64,000 bases of DNA, taken from the NCBI GenBank assembly GCA_037974665.1, contig CM075772.1:35937052-36001051 (forward strand), written 5' to 3'. This document shows, in pieces, positions 1 through 11,372 of the stretch (its first letter is position 1; each line of letters begins with the position of its first letter). Both the position numbers and the translations under genes were made by a program. The notes under the pieces were generated by a model. It saw only the letters and a program-made list of their open reading frames with translations, had not been told where the DNA came from and searched no databases. Origin of the DNA: Ehretia macrophylla (lineage: Eukaryota; Streptophyta; Magnoliopsida; Boraginales; Ehretiaceae).

Positions 1-826
1 GACTGCCTCCAGCTCGCATGACGGAGGTGTCATGGAGGTAGAGGTTATTGGGGTACCTCGGTTGCGTGAGTTTATGGGAGTCACAAGAAGGCTGTTATGA
101 TCGTGATGGTAATTGGAGCTACACCAACTAGTATATCCTTTATTGAATGGTCATTATAGATTATGTTATGATTGTATTATTGATGTTATTGTGTGTTTAC
201 TTGCTCAAAGGATTAAATCCAAGGAGCATAGTGAATACTGTAGAGATCTATCAGATCCTCACTTGGCTTATTTTATATAAGCTCACTCTTTATTATTGAA
301 TGCCTACAGGTGTACTTTCGCAGGATTACGGGTACGTGCCTCCTGAAGAGGATAATGTGGAAAATGTGCCTTACGTGGATGAGTCTTATGTTCCAGAGTC
401 TTATCCTTGATGTTGTACTATTTTATTATCTTGTAAATTAACTTAGTAGACTTTTATATGCTTTGTAGTTCATAGTGTAAAAGATGTTGAAAAGTTAATG
501 AATTAGTTGATGCTGTCTTAGTAGCCTTTCTTTTGTTTATGATTAGGTTGCTAGATTGGCTCAATATGTTTTTGTAATGTATATTAAGGGTTCATGTATT
601 ATGTTGGAATGGAGGCATATAACAAGAAATGTTTATTGTATAATATGGTTATGATGTATGTTGTTATGTTATTGAGAAGTTGTTTGTGGTATGGTTTATG
701 GAGTTGATGTATGATGTCCTATTGAGGTTGGTTTAGAGCCTCGGTATTCCTATTTACTGTCGTTATACTGCTGAAATTCCGTTGCGTCCTAACTGATTGT
801 AGATGGGGTCGATTTGGGGCGTGACA
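1..826 (+). repeat. LTR fragment of a family-C Ty3/gypsy element (right end of a plus-oriented LTR)
   Basis: This stretch is the reverse complement of the LTRs at 46,440, 51,918 and 59,359. It ends in GGGGCGTGACA, the complement of their TGTCACGCCCC start. Most of the LTR and the rest of its element lie left of the window. It sits inside the left LTR of element A: the following bases AAACC continue the A-type LTR as seen at 11,854, so this insertion is younger than A. It holds a TATATAA-containing stem-loop at about 264-286 and a 36-codon reading frame at 300-410, both shared with the other family-C LTRs. Which LTR of the off-window element this is cannot be told. Confidence 0.85.
300..410 (+). 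CDS. LTR-internal conserved microprotein ORF, family C, copy 1 (36 aa)
   Basis: The frame runs from ATG to TGA and starts MPTGV. It contains DYGYVPPE and then NVPYVDESYVPES, and ends at Pro-stop. The product would be acidic and rich in Tyr, Pro, Val and Glu. The same frame occurs in three other family-C LTRs (46,863-46,964, 52,337-52,438, 63,700-63,801). This copy is three codons longer, an in-frame 9-nt difference, while substitutions elsewhere keep the frame open. It starts just after a TATATAAG-containing hairpin, and the ATG overlaps a possible 3' splice site (CTACAG followed by G). No known family is recognised. It could be a leader ORF of the element, a terminal exon, or a well-conserved non-coding stretch. 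Function unknown. Confidence 0.4.
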   Translation: MPTGVLSQDYGYVPPEEDNVENVPYVDESYVPESYP

Positions 827-2631
827 AAACCAATCCTGGCAGCACGAGACTGCCCAGAGAGGCCCATCACTCACGCGCCTGATACTATGCAATGCAATAC
901 GAGATACAAGCAATAAACGAGCAATAACACAAAAGTGCAGATTAGTGGCGATATACAATATATCAAACATTTACAATCAATATTAGCATTCAATTAAATT
1001 TTCAAGCATGATTATCATTAATATCAACAATAACATCAACTAAACAAGTAATAGCAGTTCAAACACAAAAATGACAAATATCACTATTCAATCTCTAACT
1101 TCCAAAGGCAATTACGAGCAAACGAGCTACGGGATTAGGAAACTGATTTCACTACATTCACTTAGGCACTACAAGGCATGTTCCTATGGCACGAAACTTC
1201 ATTTTCCCAACAGAAGCCCCAAAGTCCACCTACTACGTTTGAACTATAGCTATGCTAACCGACTGCTCAATCAACGCCACAACCGCACCAAAAGTGCTTC
1301 CATGCCCTCAATAGCAAAACCCCCAACTCAATTCGAGCACGGTCAACTCTTAGTCAAACGGCCCCTTTACATTTCTTTGTCTAATTTTCAATTTTAACAA
1401 AGGCCAGTCCATTTTTATTGCACATTTTATCTTTCTAACATTAATGGCACCTATCCAAATCAAGAAAATGTGATTCGGATCAAAACCCGAAAATCTAGGG
1501 TTTTACTATTCAAAAACACTATTTATTGTTCTTTCCAATTTCAATTTGCATTTCTAGCCGTAAAAATTACTAAATAACTAACAAGCAATGCTTTACGAAC
1601 CCTAATGAAGTTATTTCAAGCAATAATAGGCATTATAACGCGATAAATATCATATCTGAAAATTTGAAGCAAAAATCAAATTCATATAAAAATGCACAAA
1701 AATGTGAAAACCCTCACAAAGATTGAAGATGAAGCCTTGCAAGGACCCGAGCCACGATCCCCGAGCAATTCCACGCGAGATTGTGCAAGAAAAATGCAAA
1801 ACAATTTTTTTTTCTTTTTCCCTTGAGTTTCGGCCATGGGAGGGACATGGGGGGAATTTGTGGATTTGTTTTGATGAGAATTTTGGCTTATTTTGTATTT
1901 AAAATGTGATAAGGGTATTTTGGTAAAAAGGCAAAGTCTAATTCAAGCTAAAAATGGTCAAATAAGCTTATTTAATTAGCATTTAGTCTAATTCAAGTTA
2001 AAACAATGCAATTTAATGCAAATCAACTAAAAACTAATTAAATAAAACTAGAAATACTATTCACAAAATCCGAGAAATATTTCTCTAACTCTCGTTTTTT
2101 ATGCGCTTCGATCAAACGGTCAATAAACGATCACTATTAGAATGATAAACAATTTCTTAAAAATATAATTTTTGAAAATTAATTTAGTTTAAAATTCACT
2201 CCGGCTCGGAGTTACTTTTCTCATTTAATTGAAAACCAAGTAATTAAATGCAAAAAAATCAAACCGATTATTAAAATAATCAAAATAATCAATATTCATT
2301 TAAAAATAAATAATTTAACTATTTCTAGAATTTTTTAAAGAATTATGAAATTAATGCTAAGATACGAATGAACAAGTTAATATAAGCACGTAATCAAATG
2401 CAATTAAATACCAACATTTAAGATGACACTTAATTAAATACAAGAAAATAAATCCAATTACTATAAATAATAAAAATAGGTAATAATCTTTTAAATTAAT
2501 CAATACAAAAATTATTTGAATACTTTTAAAAGAAACATCAAAATAGTGCGTAATGGATGATTTAACTAATTAAACACTTAATTAAATGCAGTCAAATACT
2601 ATTAAATGCATGTCGGGTTCGGGGTATCACA
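827..2631 (-). repeat. Element A left LTR (3' LTR), left part lost to the family-C insertion
   Basis: It aligns throughout with the A right LTR (11,854-13,644), including the 'GGCCATGGGAGGGACATGGGG' type G-rich patch near 1,830 and the end GTCGGGTTCGGGGTATCACA. The LTR start is missing because the family-C element is inserted at 826/827. No reading frame here is supported: the open stretches at 719-970 and 1,071-1,397 are chance frames in LTR sequence. Confidence 0.8.
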
Positions 2632-2648
2632 TCCTTCCCCCCTTAAAA
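2632..2648 (-). other. Polypurine tract of element A
   Basis: On the minus strand this reads TTTTAAGGGGGGAAGGA directly before the LTR start TGTGATACCCC. That is the expected plus-strand primer position for a Ty3/gypsy element. Confidence 0.75.
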
Positions 2649-4159
2649 CAATCGCGTCCTCGTAATTCTTCTTCCAATAGGACTCAGCATCACTTGAGAT
2701 CCAACTCTTACCACTCTTCATTGGTTGCTGAGCAAGACACCGAATAAGATACTCGTAGGAAAACCCCAATAGAAATCCCAACCAAGAATGCTGAGAAAAT
2801 ACCAACTAAAGACTGAAGCTGGGATACTGTAGATAAAATTAACATCACATATTAATGACAAGAAGAATGCCAAAGAAATACCCTACATACGAATCTCCAG
2901 TAGAGGTTCAACAAGTACCAAATAAGGAAGTCAAAGGATAGCCAGAGTAGATGCAGCACATTTAAGACCAAACTCCAAGACCTCATCACCATTTGCCGAG
3001 TGCAAACTTTATGCAACTTACTACCAAGAAATCCCAAAGTATTCATAGCATACCGTAAGCAATATAAGATAATAAGTCTGAACAAGATTCCAAGTGTAAA
3101 ACTTCTAATAGTGCCATCAAGGAAAATTCCTAGTAGAATGCCTACTAAGAATTCCAAAGAATACAATAAGTAGTACTATACAATAAGTCTGATAGGAATT
3201 CCAAATACCAAACCTACTGAGGAACACTAAAGAAAATACCTAAAACAATGCTCCAATAAGAAAGTACCAAGGATTGCCCAATAAGTAAGTACTAGATAAA
3301 TGGCCACTAAGAATTCTAGAGAATGCCATTGAAGAATTTCCAATCAGGGATGCCAGTAGCACACCAATAAAGACCGAGACACCTATGCCATAGTTAATAC
3401 TATACAGTAAGTCCGATTGAAAACCCAATAGTCAAGTCTACCAAGAAGTGCCAATAGAAGTCTCCAAAGAATACCCAATAAGAAAACCAAAGAATACTCC
3501 AGAGAACAGCCAAATAGAACCCCAAAAGAAAGCTACTCTTTCACAACTGTTAAGCACAGAGGAGGACCTTAGAGATTCGCCAATAAACGAGCTCCAAAGA
3601 CAAACACCAACTCCCAAATAAAGGCTAGTCAAATACTGCTCATTCCCGTCAATCCATATAACTTGGAGGGCCTGCTACTAGTCACCTCTCTTCAGGGGAA
3701 GGAAGAAGTCTTTCTTACCATTTCAACAGGACATGTATAAATGCCAAGATATCACATTCATACATATATGCCTTAATCTATTATGCAAGCATGTTTGTAA
3801 AACAGTTTAATCATCAAAGTCATTCAAACATGACAATTAAGTCAAGCACAACATAATCAATTCAAATCACGGCAAAACCAATTCAAGACATCCCAATACA
3901 CACATTACGAGCAATAATTCAAGCAATTAACAATTCATGAGGTCGATTCGATTCACAAGGTCGATTCAATGCAAATTCACTTCACTTTGCGCACATTTAG
4001 CATATAACACATAACTATATCACATAGGTGCACACATTCAGGTCAAGACACACAATCTCACATACAAGCACACACTTTCAAGACACACTTAACAAGCACA
4101 CATTCAAGGATCACTACCCGAAAGACCGAGGACCCTATCCCGACTTATGAGCAAAACAA

Positions 4160-4171
4160 GCTCTGATACCA
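4160..4171 (-). other. Primer-binding site of element A (initiator tRNA-Met)
   Basis: On the minus strand this reads TGGTATCAGAGC, complementary to the 3' end of plant initiator tRNA-Met. It lies 2 nt from the right LTR, which begins TGTAACA at 4,174. Confidence 0.85.
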
Positions 4172-4173
4172 CT

Positions 4174-4591
4174 TGTAACACCCCGATCCCTCTCGAGACC
4201 GAAGTTCTATTAATAGATCTAATCGCAACCCACTTTCCAAACCCGGGCATAATTTTTAGGGAAAACAGACGGAGTCTCCCCTGTTTTTAGGCAAAATGCA
4301 AACCTACGACAGCATATAAGTGGACCAGTACTGTGTCCAACCATTCATAATTCCTCAAGGCCATCCGAGCCTCGGTTCACAACAATTAAACACAACAACT
4401 ATATAAACATTTCCAAGTACCCAGACTATTCTAACTCTTTCTTTTAGACAATACAAACATGCATTGAATCCAAAACTTACTAACCTATACATAAAACTTA
4501 AATGACTTTTCTTTACACATTGTTTATATACAACTTATGAAAGTAAAATCTTTACATCTTTGCCAACTCAAACCACATAGCACGCAAGGCA
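4174..4591 (-). repeat. Element A right LTR (5' LTR), first piece
   Basis: It starts TGTAACACCCCGATCCCTC and matches the starts of the B LTRs at 24,843 and 29,602. It is interrupted at 4,591/4,592 by plus-strand element D and resumes at 11,373. Joined length is about 2.69 kb. Confidence 0.8.
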
Positions 4592-7144
4592 TGTGATACC
4601 CCGAACATGGCATGTATTCAATAGCATTTAAAGTTCATTTAAATTACATTTTATTGACCTTTCACCTTCTTTGACCAAACTAGTTGACTTTTCATCTACA
4701 TTGACCAACTAGGACAAGGTAGAAATTTTTTAAATGTTTAATAAAGGGCAAACTTGGGATTAAAAATAAAAAAATGCAATGTTAAGTTAGTCAAAATTTG
4801 GGTCAAATTTGGAATTAAATCCGAACCAATTGGGGAAGATTTAGGTAGCAAATTATATATGGTTGGAAAGCTCTATGAGTCTAGTTTATGAGGCTTCAAA
4901 CCGTTTGTGAATTGGAGTTTTCTAAAAGAAGTTATGGCCGTTTTTGTAAGGTCGCGCATAGTTGTTTTGGTTTAGCGGGTTGATCGAATCTTTGACCTTT
5001 GACTTCTTGTCATTTTTTTTCTAAATAAGCAGAATGCAAATGAAAAAAACAAAGAAGAAAGGCTTGAAGCCATGAGGAAAAGAAAGAGAAAAAGAAAGAA
5101 AAAAATTTCAAAACAAATCAACAAATCTTCACTTGAGCTTGCTTAGGATCATTTTCGGGCCATTCAACGTTGTCTTTCTAGCATCTAGGAGTGTCTAAGG
5201 TGAGGGTTTCATCGTTATTTGCGCATTTGAATATTTTGTGTATTAACTTTGATTTTTGGATTTTATCTGTATATTGTTGTTTTAATTGATTTAAGGCTTA
5301 AAGTATGTTCCCTAGCAATCGTAGAACACGTATTTATAGCTTTTTAACATTTTCTGGGGTTGAATATTGAAATTGAAATATAAATTGTTGGTTGAATAGT
5401 ATTTCATGAATAGTAAACCCTTGAAATGATAAAGTTGCGTTGTTATGCAATTTGTTGATGTGAAAAGGTGCTAGGTATGCTAGAATACCTAAATGCATGA
5501 TTTGTTTAGGTGCGTAATGGAAAAAATGAGAAAAATGCATTGGTGAAAGTCAGGGTTGTTTCGGTCAAGTTTGGAATTTTCTCGATTTGCGTGAAGGCAT
5601 TGTCGAGGTACGTCATGGAAGCACTTTTGGTGCAGTTGTGACATTGGTTGGGTAATAGGTTGAGGTAGTTGTAGTTCAAATGAGCAAAGGGGAAAATTGG
5701 GGCTTTGTGTGAATTATAGGTTAAAGTAGGGTTTCGGGGTCTTTAGACGTGCCTTATAGTGACCTAGGAGGATTGGTGAAGTCGGTTTCCAAAACTCGTG
5801 GCTCGTTTGGAAGTAGAAGCGTTTGGTAAGTTGGGCTCATTTTTTGTTTTTGTTGTTTTTCGTTGAGTCTTGCTTGTAGAATGTTTGTAAATGCTTATAT
5901 TGCTTATAGAATGCTTATATTGCCTATAGAATACTTATTATTGCTTGATAATGTTTTTTGGTGTTGTTCTTGTTGCTTATTTGATTGATAATGCTTGATA
6001 TCTTGTTTGTCGCCTCTAATCTGTATTGTTGTGCTATCGCTCGTTTATCGCCTTGTATCGAGTCTTGCATTGCATAGTGTCAGGGTGGTGTGATAGGCCT
6101 CTCTAGGTAGCCTCGGGTTGCCAGTGTTGGTTGCCCTAGCTCCGTGTCCTATTCCCTTTCTCGCTTGGGTTGCCTCACAGGGAGATTTGGGTCGTAGAAT
6201 TGATGGATATTTCTGGGCTATTCCAAACTGGTGTTATAAGGTGGATGCGCGCTTATTGTCATCGTTGTCAACATCAAGCTCGAGATTGATGTATCGCTCG
6301 TGAATGGTATATTGCTCGTAAGAGTGAACCATAGCCTTCAGAGTGTGGTATAGCTTTGAATGGTTGTGTTAATGCTTTCAGTAATTGCTTATTGTATTGA
6401 TTGTTTATATTGAATGCTTACTTATCAGATATATTGGTTAACTGTCTTATGTGCATTGCACGAATTTCTTTCTCTCCAATTCGATATCTGTCTCGCCCTC
6501 ACTGAGTATACGTGTTGTGTATACTCACTCCTTACCACCACATTTCAGGAAATGCCATGTTAGCTGCAAAAGTTCGTGATTTCGTGAAAGTTCGTGCTTG
6601 AAGAGTTGTCTTGCGAGCTATGTGGCTTGAGTTGTCAAAGATGCAAGATGTATGCTTCTATGTATTGTATGTGTTTATTGTTAAAAGAAATGAAATCTAA
6701 ATTAGCTAAATAGTTGAGGTAAATTGATAAGCTAGTTATGTAATCAGTTAGCATAGCTTAACTTCAATGCATGTTTGTAATGTCCCAAGGAAAAGAGTTA
6801 GAATGGCATAATAGTTTATTTTATGCAGTAGCTTAGTATGGTTTAATTGTCTAGATTGAATGTACTTGTCAAAAATGAAAAGAAATAGGTTAGCTTTTAA
6901 ATTGGAAATGTATGTATAATTGCTGAGTTTAATTGTTGAGAACCGAGGCTCGGAGGGCCTTGAGGAAGTTTTGTATGGTTGAACACGGTGTTGGTCTACT
7001 TATATGATGTCGCATGTTTGCTTTTTGCCTAGAAACAGGGGAGACTCCGTCTGTTTTCCCTGAAAATAATGCCTGGGTTTGATTTAGGTTGTGATTAGAT
7101 CGATTGATAGAACTCCCGGTCTCGTGAGGAATCGGGGTGTTATA
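4592..7144 (+). repeat. Element D 5' LTR (2.55 kb)
   Basis: It holds, in order: a poly-A/GAAA-rich patch near 5,040-5,105; short tandem TGCTTATATTGC/TATAGAATGC units at about 5,880-5,945; the block around 6,120-6,260 shared with other LTR families (GATTTGGGTCGTAGAATTGA); a perfect 9-bp stem-loop TGAGTATAC/GTATACTCA at 6,503-6,527; and then CACATTTCAGG. After that comes a U5-like tail ending in GAATCGGGGTGTTATA. Confidence 0.85.
6503..6527 (+). promoter_or_regulatory. Conserved LTR stem-loop (D 5' LTR example)
   Basis: TGAGTATAC and GTATACTCA pair perfectly around a 7-nt loop. The arms are kept in the other LTRs of this family (about 10,783, 11,457, 25,464, 30,220 and 36,681, with occasional substitutions). 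It is followed by CTCACTCC, a pyrimidine/CA-rich stretch and TTTCAGG. This could be a splice-acceptor context, an RNA element in R/U5, or part of the promoter. Role is not shown by the sequence. Confidence 0.5.
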
Positions 7145-7146
7145 GG

Positions 7147-7158
7147 TGGTATCAGAGC
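7147..7158 (+). other. Primer-binding site of element D (initiator tRNA-Met)
   Basis: TGGTATCAGAGC lies 2 nt after the 5' LTR. It is the perfect complement of the plant initiator tRNA-Met 3' end. Confidence 0.9.
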
Positions 7159-8835
7159 TTGTCTAGCTCATAAGCCGGGACAGGGTCCTCGGTCTGGTGG
7201 GTAGTGACCCTTGAATGTTTGCTTGTTAAGTGTGTTTTGAAAGTGTATGCTTGCATGTGAGATTATGTGTCATGACTTGAATGTGTGCTCCTATGTGGTA
7301 TAGTTATGTGTTATGTGTTAATTGTGTGCTAAGTAAAGTGAAGTGTCTAGTTGTGCATTGAATCGACCTATTGAATTGGCATCATGAATCGAATCGACCT
7401 CGTGAATTGTTATTTGCTTGAAGTATTGTTTGTAATGTGTGTTTTAAAATGTCTTGAATTGGTTATGTTGTGTTTTGAATTGATTATGTTGTGCTTGACT
7501 TGATTGCCGTGCTTGAGTGACTTGTTGAATAAACTCTTTTTGTGAATTTTCTTGCATAATAGTATATGGCATGTGTATAAATGTGATATCTTGGCATTCA
7601 TACATGTCCCGTGGAAATGGTAAGTAAGTCCTTTTTCTCCCCTGAAGAAAGTGGTTCACAGCTAGCCTCTCAAGGTGTATGGGTTGGTAGGAAATGAATG
7701 GCATTTAATTAGCCTTTATTTGGGAGTTGGTGTTTGCTTTTGGAGCTCGGTTATTGGCAAATCTCTAAGGTCTTCCTCTGTGATAAACAGTTGTGAAGAG
7801 TAGCTTTCTCTTGGGGTTTTATTTGATTATTCTCTGGGGCATTCTTTGGTTTTCTCAAGGGGTATTCTTTGGAGACTTCTATTGGCACTTTTCGGTGGAC
7901 TTGGCTATTGGGGTTTCAATTGGATTTACTGAACGGTATTATCTACGGTATATGTGTCTCGGTCTTTATTGGTGTGATACTGACATCCCTGATTGGAAAT
8001 TCTTCAATGGCATTTTATAGAATTCTTAGTGGGCATTCTACTAGTATCTTTCCTTGATGGCACTTATTGGAAGTCTTACACTTGGAATCCTGTTCAGACT
8101 TATTATCTCATATTGCTTATGGTATGCTGTGGAATACTTTGGGCTTTCTTGGTGGTAAATTGTATAAGTTCTCACCTGGCAAACAGTGAAGAGGCGTTGG
8201 AGTTTGGTTTTGTATGTTGTACACCTGCTCGGGAATCTTACTCGGATTTCTCATCTAGTTGGAAAAATTATATTGGTTATTTAACTTGACTGTCTTATTA
8301 GACACATGATAATTCCTCTAGTATTTCCTTAGACATTCTTCTCAGCATTTGATAGCGATACTCGGAATCTAATGGGTTGTCCTATGGGGTTATTATTTGG
8401 AAGGCTTCTTTGGAACTTTTGAAGTATATTTGATTGGGTTTCTTAGTATTTCCTTCGCACTCTTATCAGGGAATTCTTCTATGAAATTCATGACCAATGG
8501 GGTACTTATTTGGACCTCTGGATGGAACCTTTGTTTGAGCCTTTATTTGGCTTCTTGTTTGGAAATTCTCGGGTAGTAATAGTTGAACTTCTACTCGAGA
8601 TTCGTGGATAGGGTATTCATTCGGTATTCTTCTTATCATTAATATGTGATGTGATTTTATCTACAGTATCTTTGCTTAGGCCTTTATTGGTATTATCTCG
8701 GCATTTTTGGTTGGAATTTTATTCTTCTTCGGTATTCGTGTCAACGGGATTCTTCAACCGATGAAGATTAGTCAGAATTGGATTTCAGATGATGTTGAGT
8801 TCTATTGGAAGAAGAATTGCGAGGACGCAATTGTT

Positions 8836-8850
8836 TTAAGGGGGGAAGGA
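8836..8850 (+). other. Polypurine tract of element D
   Basis: TTAAGGGGGGAAGGA lies directly before the 3' LTR start TGTGATACCCC. Confidence 0.85.
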
Positions 8851-11372
8851 TGTGATACCCCGAACCTGGCATGTATTCAATAGCATTTAAAGTTCATTTA
8901 AATTGCATTTTATTGACCTTTTACCTTCTTTGACCAAACTAGTTGACTTTCCATCTACATTGACCAACTAGGACAAGGTGGGAATTTTTTGAAATATTTA
9001 ATAAAGGAAAAACTTGGGATTAGAAATAAAAAAATACAATGTTAAGTTAGTCAAAATTTGGGTCAACTTTGGAATTAAATCTGAACCAATTGGGGAAGAG
9101 TTAGGTAGCAAATTATATATGGTTGGAAAGCTCTATGAGTCTAGTTTATGAGGCTTCAAACCGTTCGTGAATTGGAGTTTTCTAGAAGAAGTTATGGCCA
9201 TTTTCGTAAGGTCGCGCATAGCTGTTTTGGTTTAGCGGGTTAACCGAATCTTTGACCTTTGACTTCTTGTCATTTTTTTTTTTTCTAAATAAGCAGAATG
9301 CAAACAAAAAAAACAAAAAAAACAGACAAGAAAGCCTTGAAGCCATGAGGAAAAGAAAGAGAAAAAGAAAGAAAAAAATTTCAAAACAAATCAACAAATC
9401 TTCACTTGAGCTTGCTTAGGATCATTTCCGGGCCATTCAACGTTGTCTTTCTAGCGTCTAGGAGTGTCTAAGGTGAGGGTTTCATCATTATTTGCGCATT
9501 TGACTATTTTGTGTACTAACTTTGATTTTTGGGTTTTATCCGTATATTATTATTTTAATTGATTTGAGGCTTAAAGTATGTTCCCTAGCAATCGTAGAAC
9601 ATGTATTTATAGCTTTTTAACATTTTCTGCGGTTGAATATTGAAATAGAAATATAAATTGTTAGTTGAATAGTATTTTATGAATAGTAAACACTTGAAAC
9701 GATAAAGTTACGTTGTTATACTGTCTGTTGATGTGAAAATGTGCTAGGTATGCTAGAATGCCTAAATGCATGATTTTTTTAGGTTGCGTAATGGAAAAAA
9801 TGAGAAAAATGCATTGGTAAAAGTCGGGGTCGTTTCGGTCAAGTTTGGAATTTTCTCGATTAGCGTGAAGGCATTGTCGAGGTACATCATGGAAGCACTT
9901 TTGGTGCAGTTGTGACATTGGTTGGGTAATCAGTTGAGGTAGTTGTAGTTCAAACGAGCAAAGGGAAAAATCGGGGCTTTGCGTGAATTCTAGGGTATAG
10001 TAGGGTTCCGGGGTCTTTAGACGTGCCTTATGGTGACCTAGGAGGATTGGTGAGGTCGGTTTCCAAAACTCGTGGCTCATTTGGAAGTAGTAGCGTTTGG
10101 TAAGTTGGGGTCATTTTGTGTTTTTGTTGGTTTTCGTAGAGTCTTGCTTGTAGAATGTTTGTTAATGCTTATATTGCTTATAGAATGCTTATATTGCCTA
10201 TAGAATACTTATTATTGCTTGATAATGTTTGTTGGTGTTGTTCTTGTTGCTTATTTGATTGATAATGCTTGATATCTTGGTTGTCGCCTCCAATCTGTAT
10301 TGTTGTGCTATCGCTCGTTTATTGCCTTGTATCGAGTCTTGCATTGCATAGTGTCAGGGCGGTGTGATGGGCCTCTCTGGGTAGCCTTGGGTTGCCAGTG
10401 TTGGTTGCCCTAGCTCCGTGTCCTATTCCCTTTCTCACTTGGGTTGCCTCCCAGGGAGATTTGGGTCGTAGAATTGATGGATACTTCCGGGGTATTCCAA
10501 ACTGGTGTTATAAGGTGGTTGCGCGCTTATTGTCATCATTGTTAACATCAAGCTCGAGATTGATGTATCGCTCGTGAAATGGCACATTGCTCGTATGAGT
10601 GAACCATAGCCTTCAGAGTGTGGTATAGCTTTGAATGGTTGTGTTAATGCTTTCAGTAATTGTTTATTGTATTGATTGTTTATATTGAATGCTTACTTAT
10701 CAGATATATCGCTTAACTATCTTATGTGTATTGCACGAATTTCTTTCTCTCCAATTCGATATCTGTCTCGCCCTCATTGAGTATACATATTGTGTATACT
10801 CACTCCTCACCACCACATTTCAGGAAATGCCATGTTAGCTGGAAAGTTCGTGATTTTGTGAAAGTTCGTGCTTGAAGAGTTGTCTTGCGAGCTATGTGGC
10901 TTGAGTTGTCAAAGATGCAAGATGTATGCTTCTATGTATTGTATGTATTTATTGTTAAAAGAAATGAAATCTAAATTAGCTAAATAGTTGAGGTAAATTG
11001 ATAAGCTAGTTATGTAATCAGTTAGCATAGCTTAACTTCAATGCATGTTTGTAATGTCCCAAGGAAAAGAATTAGAATGACATGATAGTTTATTTTATGC
11101 AGTAGCTTAGTATGGTTAGCTTTTAAATTGGAAATGTATGTATACTTGCGGACTTTAATTGTTGAGAACCGAGGCTCGGATGGCCTTGAGGTAGTTTTGT
11201 ATGGCTGGACACGGTGTTGGTCCACTTATATGTTGTCGTAGGTTTTACATTTCGCCTAGAAACAGGGGAGACTCCGTCCGTTTTTCCTGAAAATTTTGCC
11301 TGAGTTTGGAATTGGATTGTGAATAGATTGCTTGATAGAACTCCCGGTCTCGAAAGGGATCGGGGTGTTACA
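8851..11372 (+). repeat. Element D 3' LTR (2.52 kb)
   Basis: It aligns end to end with 4,592-7,144. It has a longer poly-T/poly-A patch (9,270-9,330) and a deletion of about 60 bp near 11,115 relative to the 5' LTR. The stem-loop is at about 10,783-10,807 (loop-side base changes only partly kept), and CAGG follows at 10,821. Confidence 0.85.

Larger units (their letters stand above)
2632..4173 (-). other. Element A interior: non-coding, TTGG/ATTC-word-rich
   Basis: This is the whole interior between PPT and PBS, about 1.54 kb. On the minus strand it is dominated by short recurring words such as TATTGG, TTCTTTGG, GGAATTC and ATTCTT at irregular 12-20 nt spacing. Every frame therefore yields short hydrophobic Leu/Phe/Ile/Gly peptides (2,852-3,166, 3,240-3,428, 3,438-3,632 are examples). 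The same interior occurs in B (27,790-29,601) and D (7,145-8,850), but indels between copies are not in multiples of three, so I do not call a gene. The part next to the PBS (about 3,700-4,150) is a leader with CA-rich runs. Confidence 0.65.
7145..8850 (+). other. Element D interior: non-coding, TTGG/ATTC-word-rich
   Basis: This 1.7 kb interior starts with the PBS and a leader rich in TGTG/TTGAATTG runs. From about 7,690 on it becomes the same word-rich sequence as in A and B. The open stretches 7,793-8,020, 7,869-8,057 and 7,993-8,289 overlap in different frames and give Leu/Phe/Gly/Trp-rich peptides. Compared with B (28,054-28,560), D has single-base indels, for example near 8,410. No gag or pol motif is present. 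Confidence 0.65.
4592..11372 (+). mobile_element. Element D: full-length non-autonomous LTR retrotransposon
   Basis: The structure is complete on the plus strand: 5' LTR 4,592-7,144, PBS at 7,147, interior of 1.7 kb, PPT ending at 8,850, 3' LTR 8,851-11,372. LTR starts are TGTGATACCCCGAAC and ends are GGGGTGTTATA (5') and GGGGTGTTACA (3'). It lies in the right LTR of A. The flanking five bases are AGGCA and TGGAA, matching at only 3 of 5 positions, so the duplication is decayed or one boundary is altered. The interior encodes no recognisable protein. Many small differences between the two LTRs indicate an old insertion. Confidence 0.85.

Noticed and set aside
1071..1397. 108-codon plus-strand frame, with a similar one at 35,775-36,101 (minus) and pieces at 12,035-12,423
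   Set aside because: It is conserved only because it lies in homologous LTR sequence. The copy at 12,035-12,423 is broken by a frameshift, and no domain is seen.
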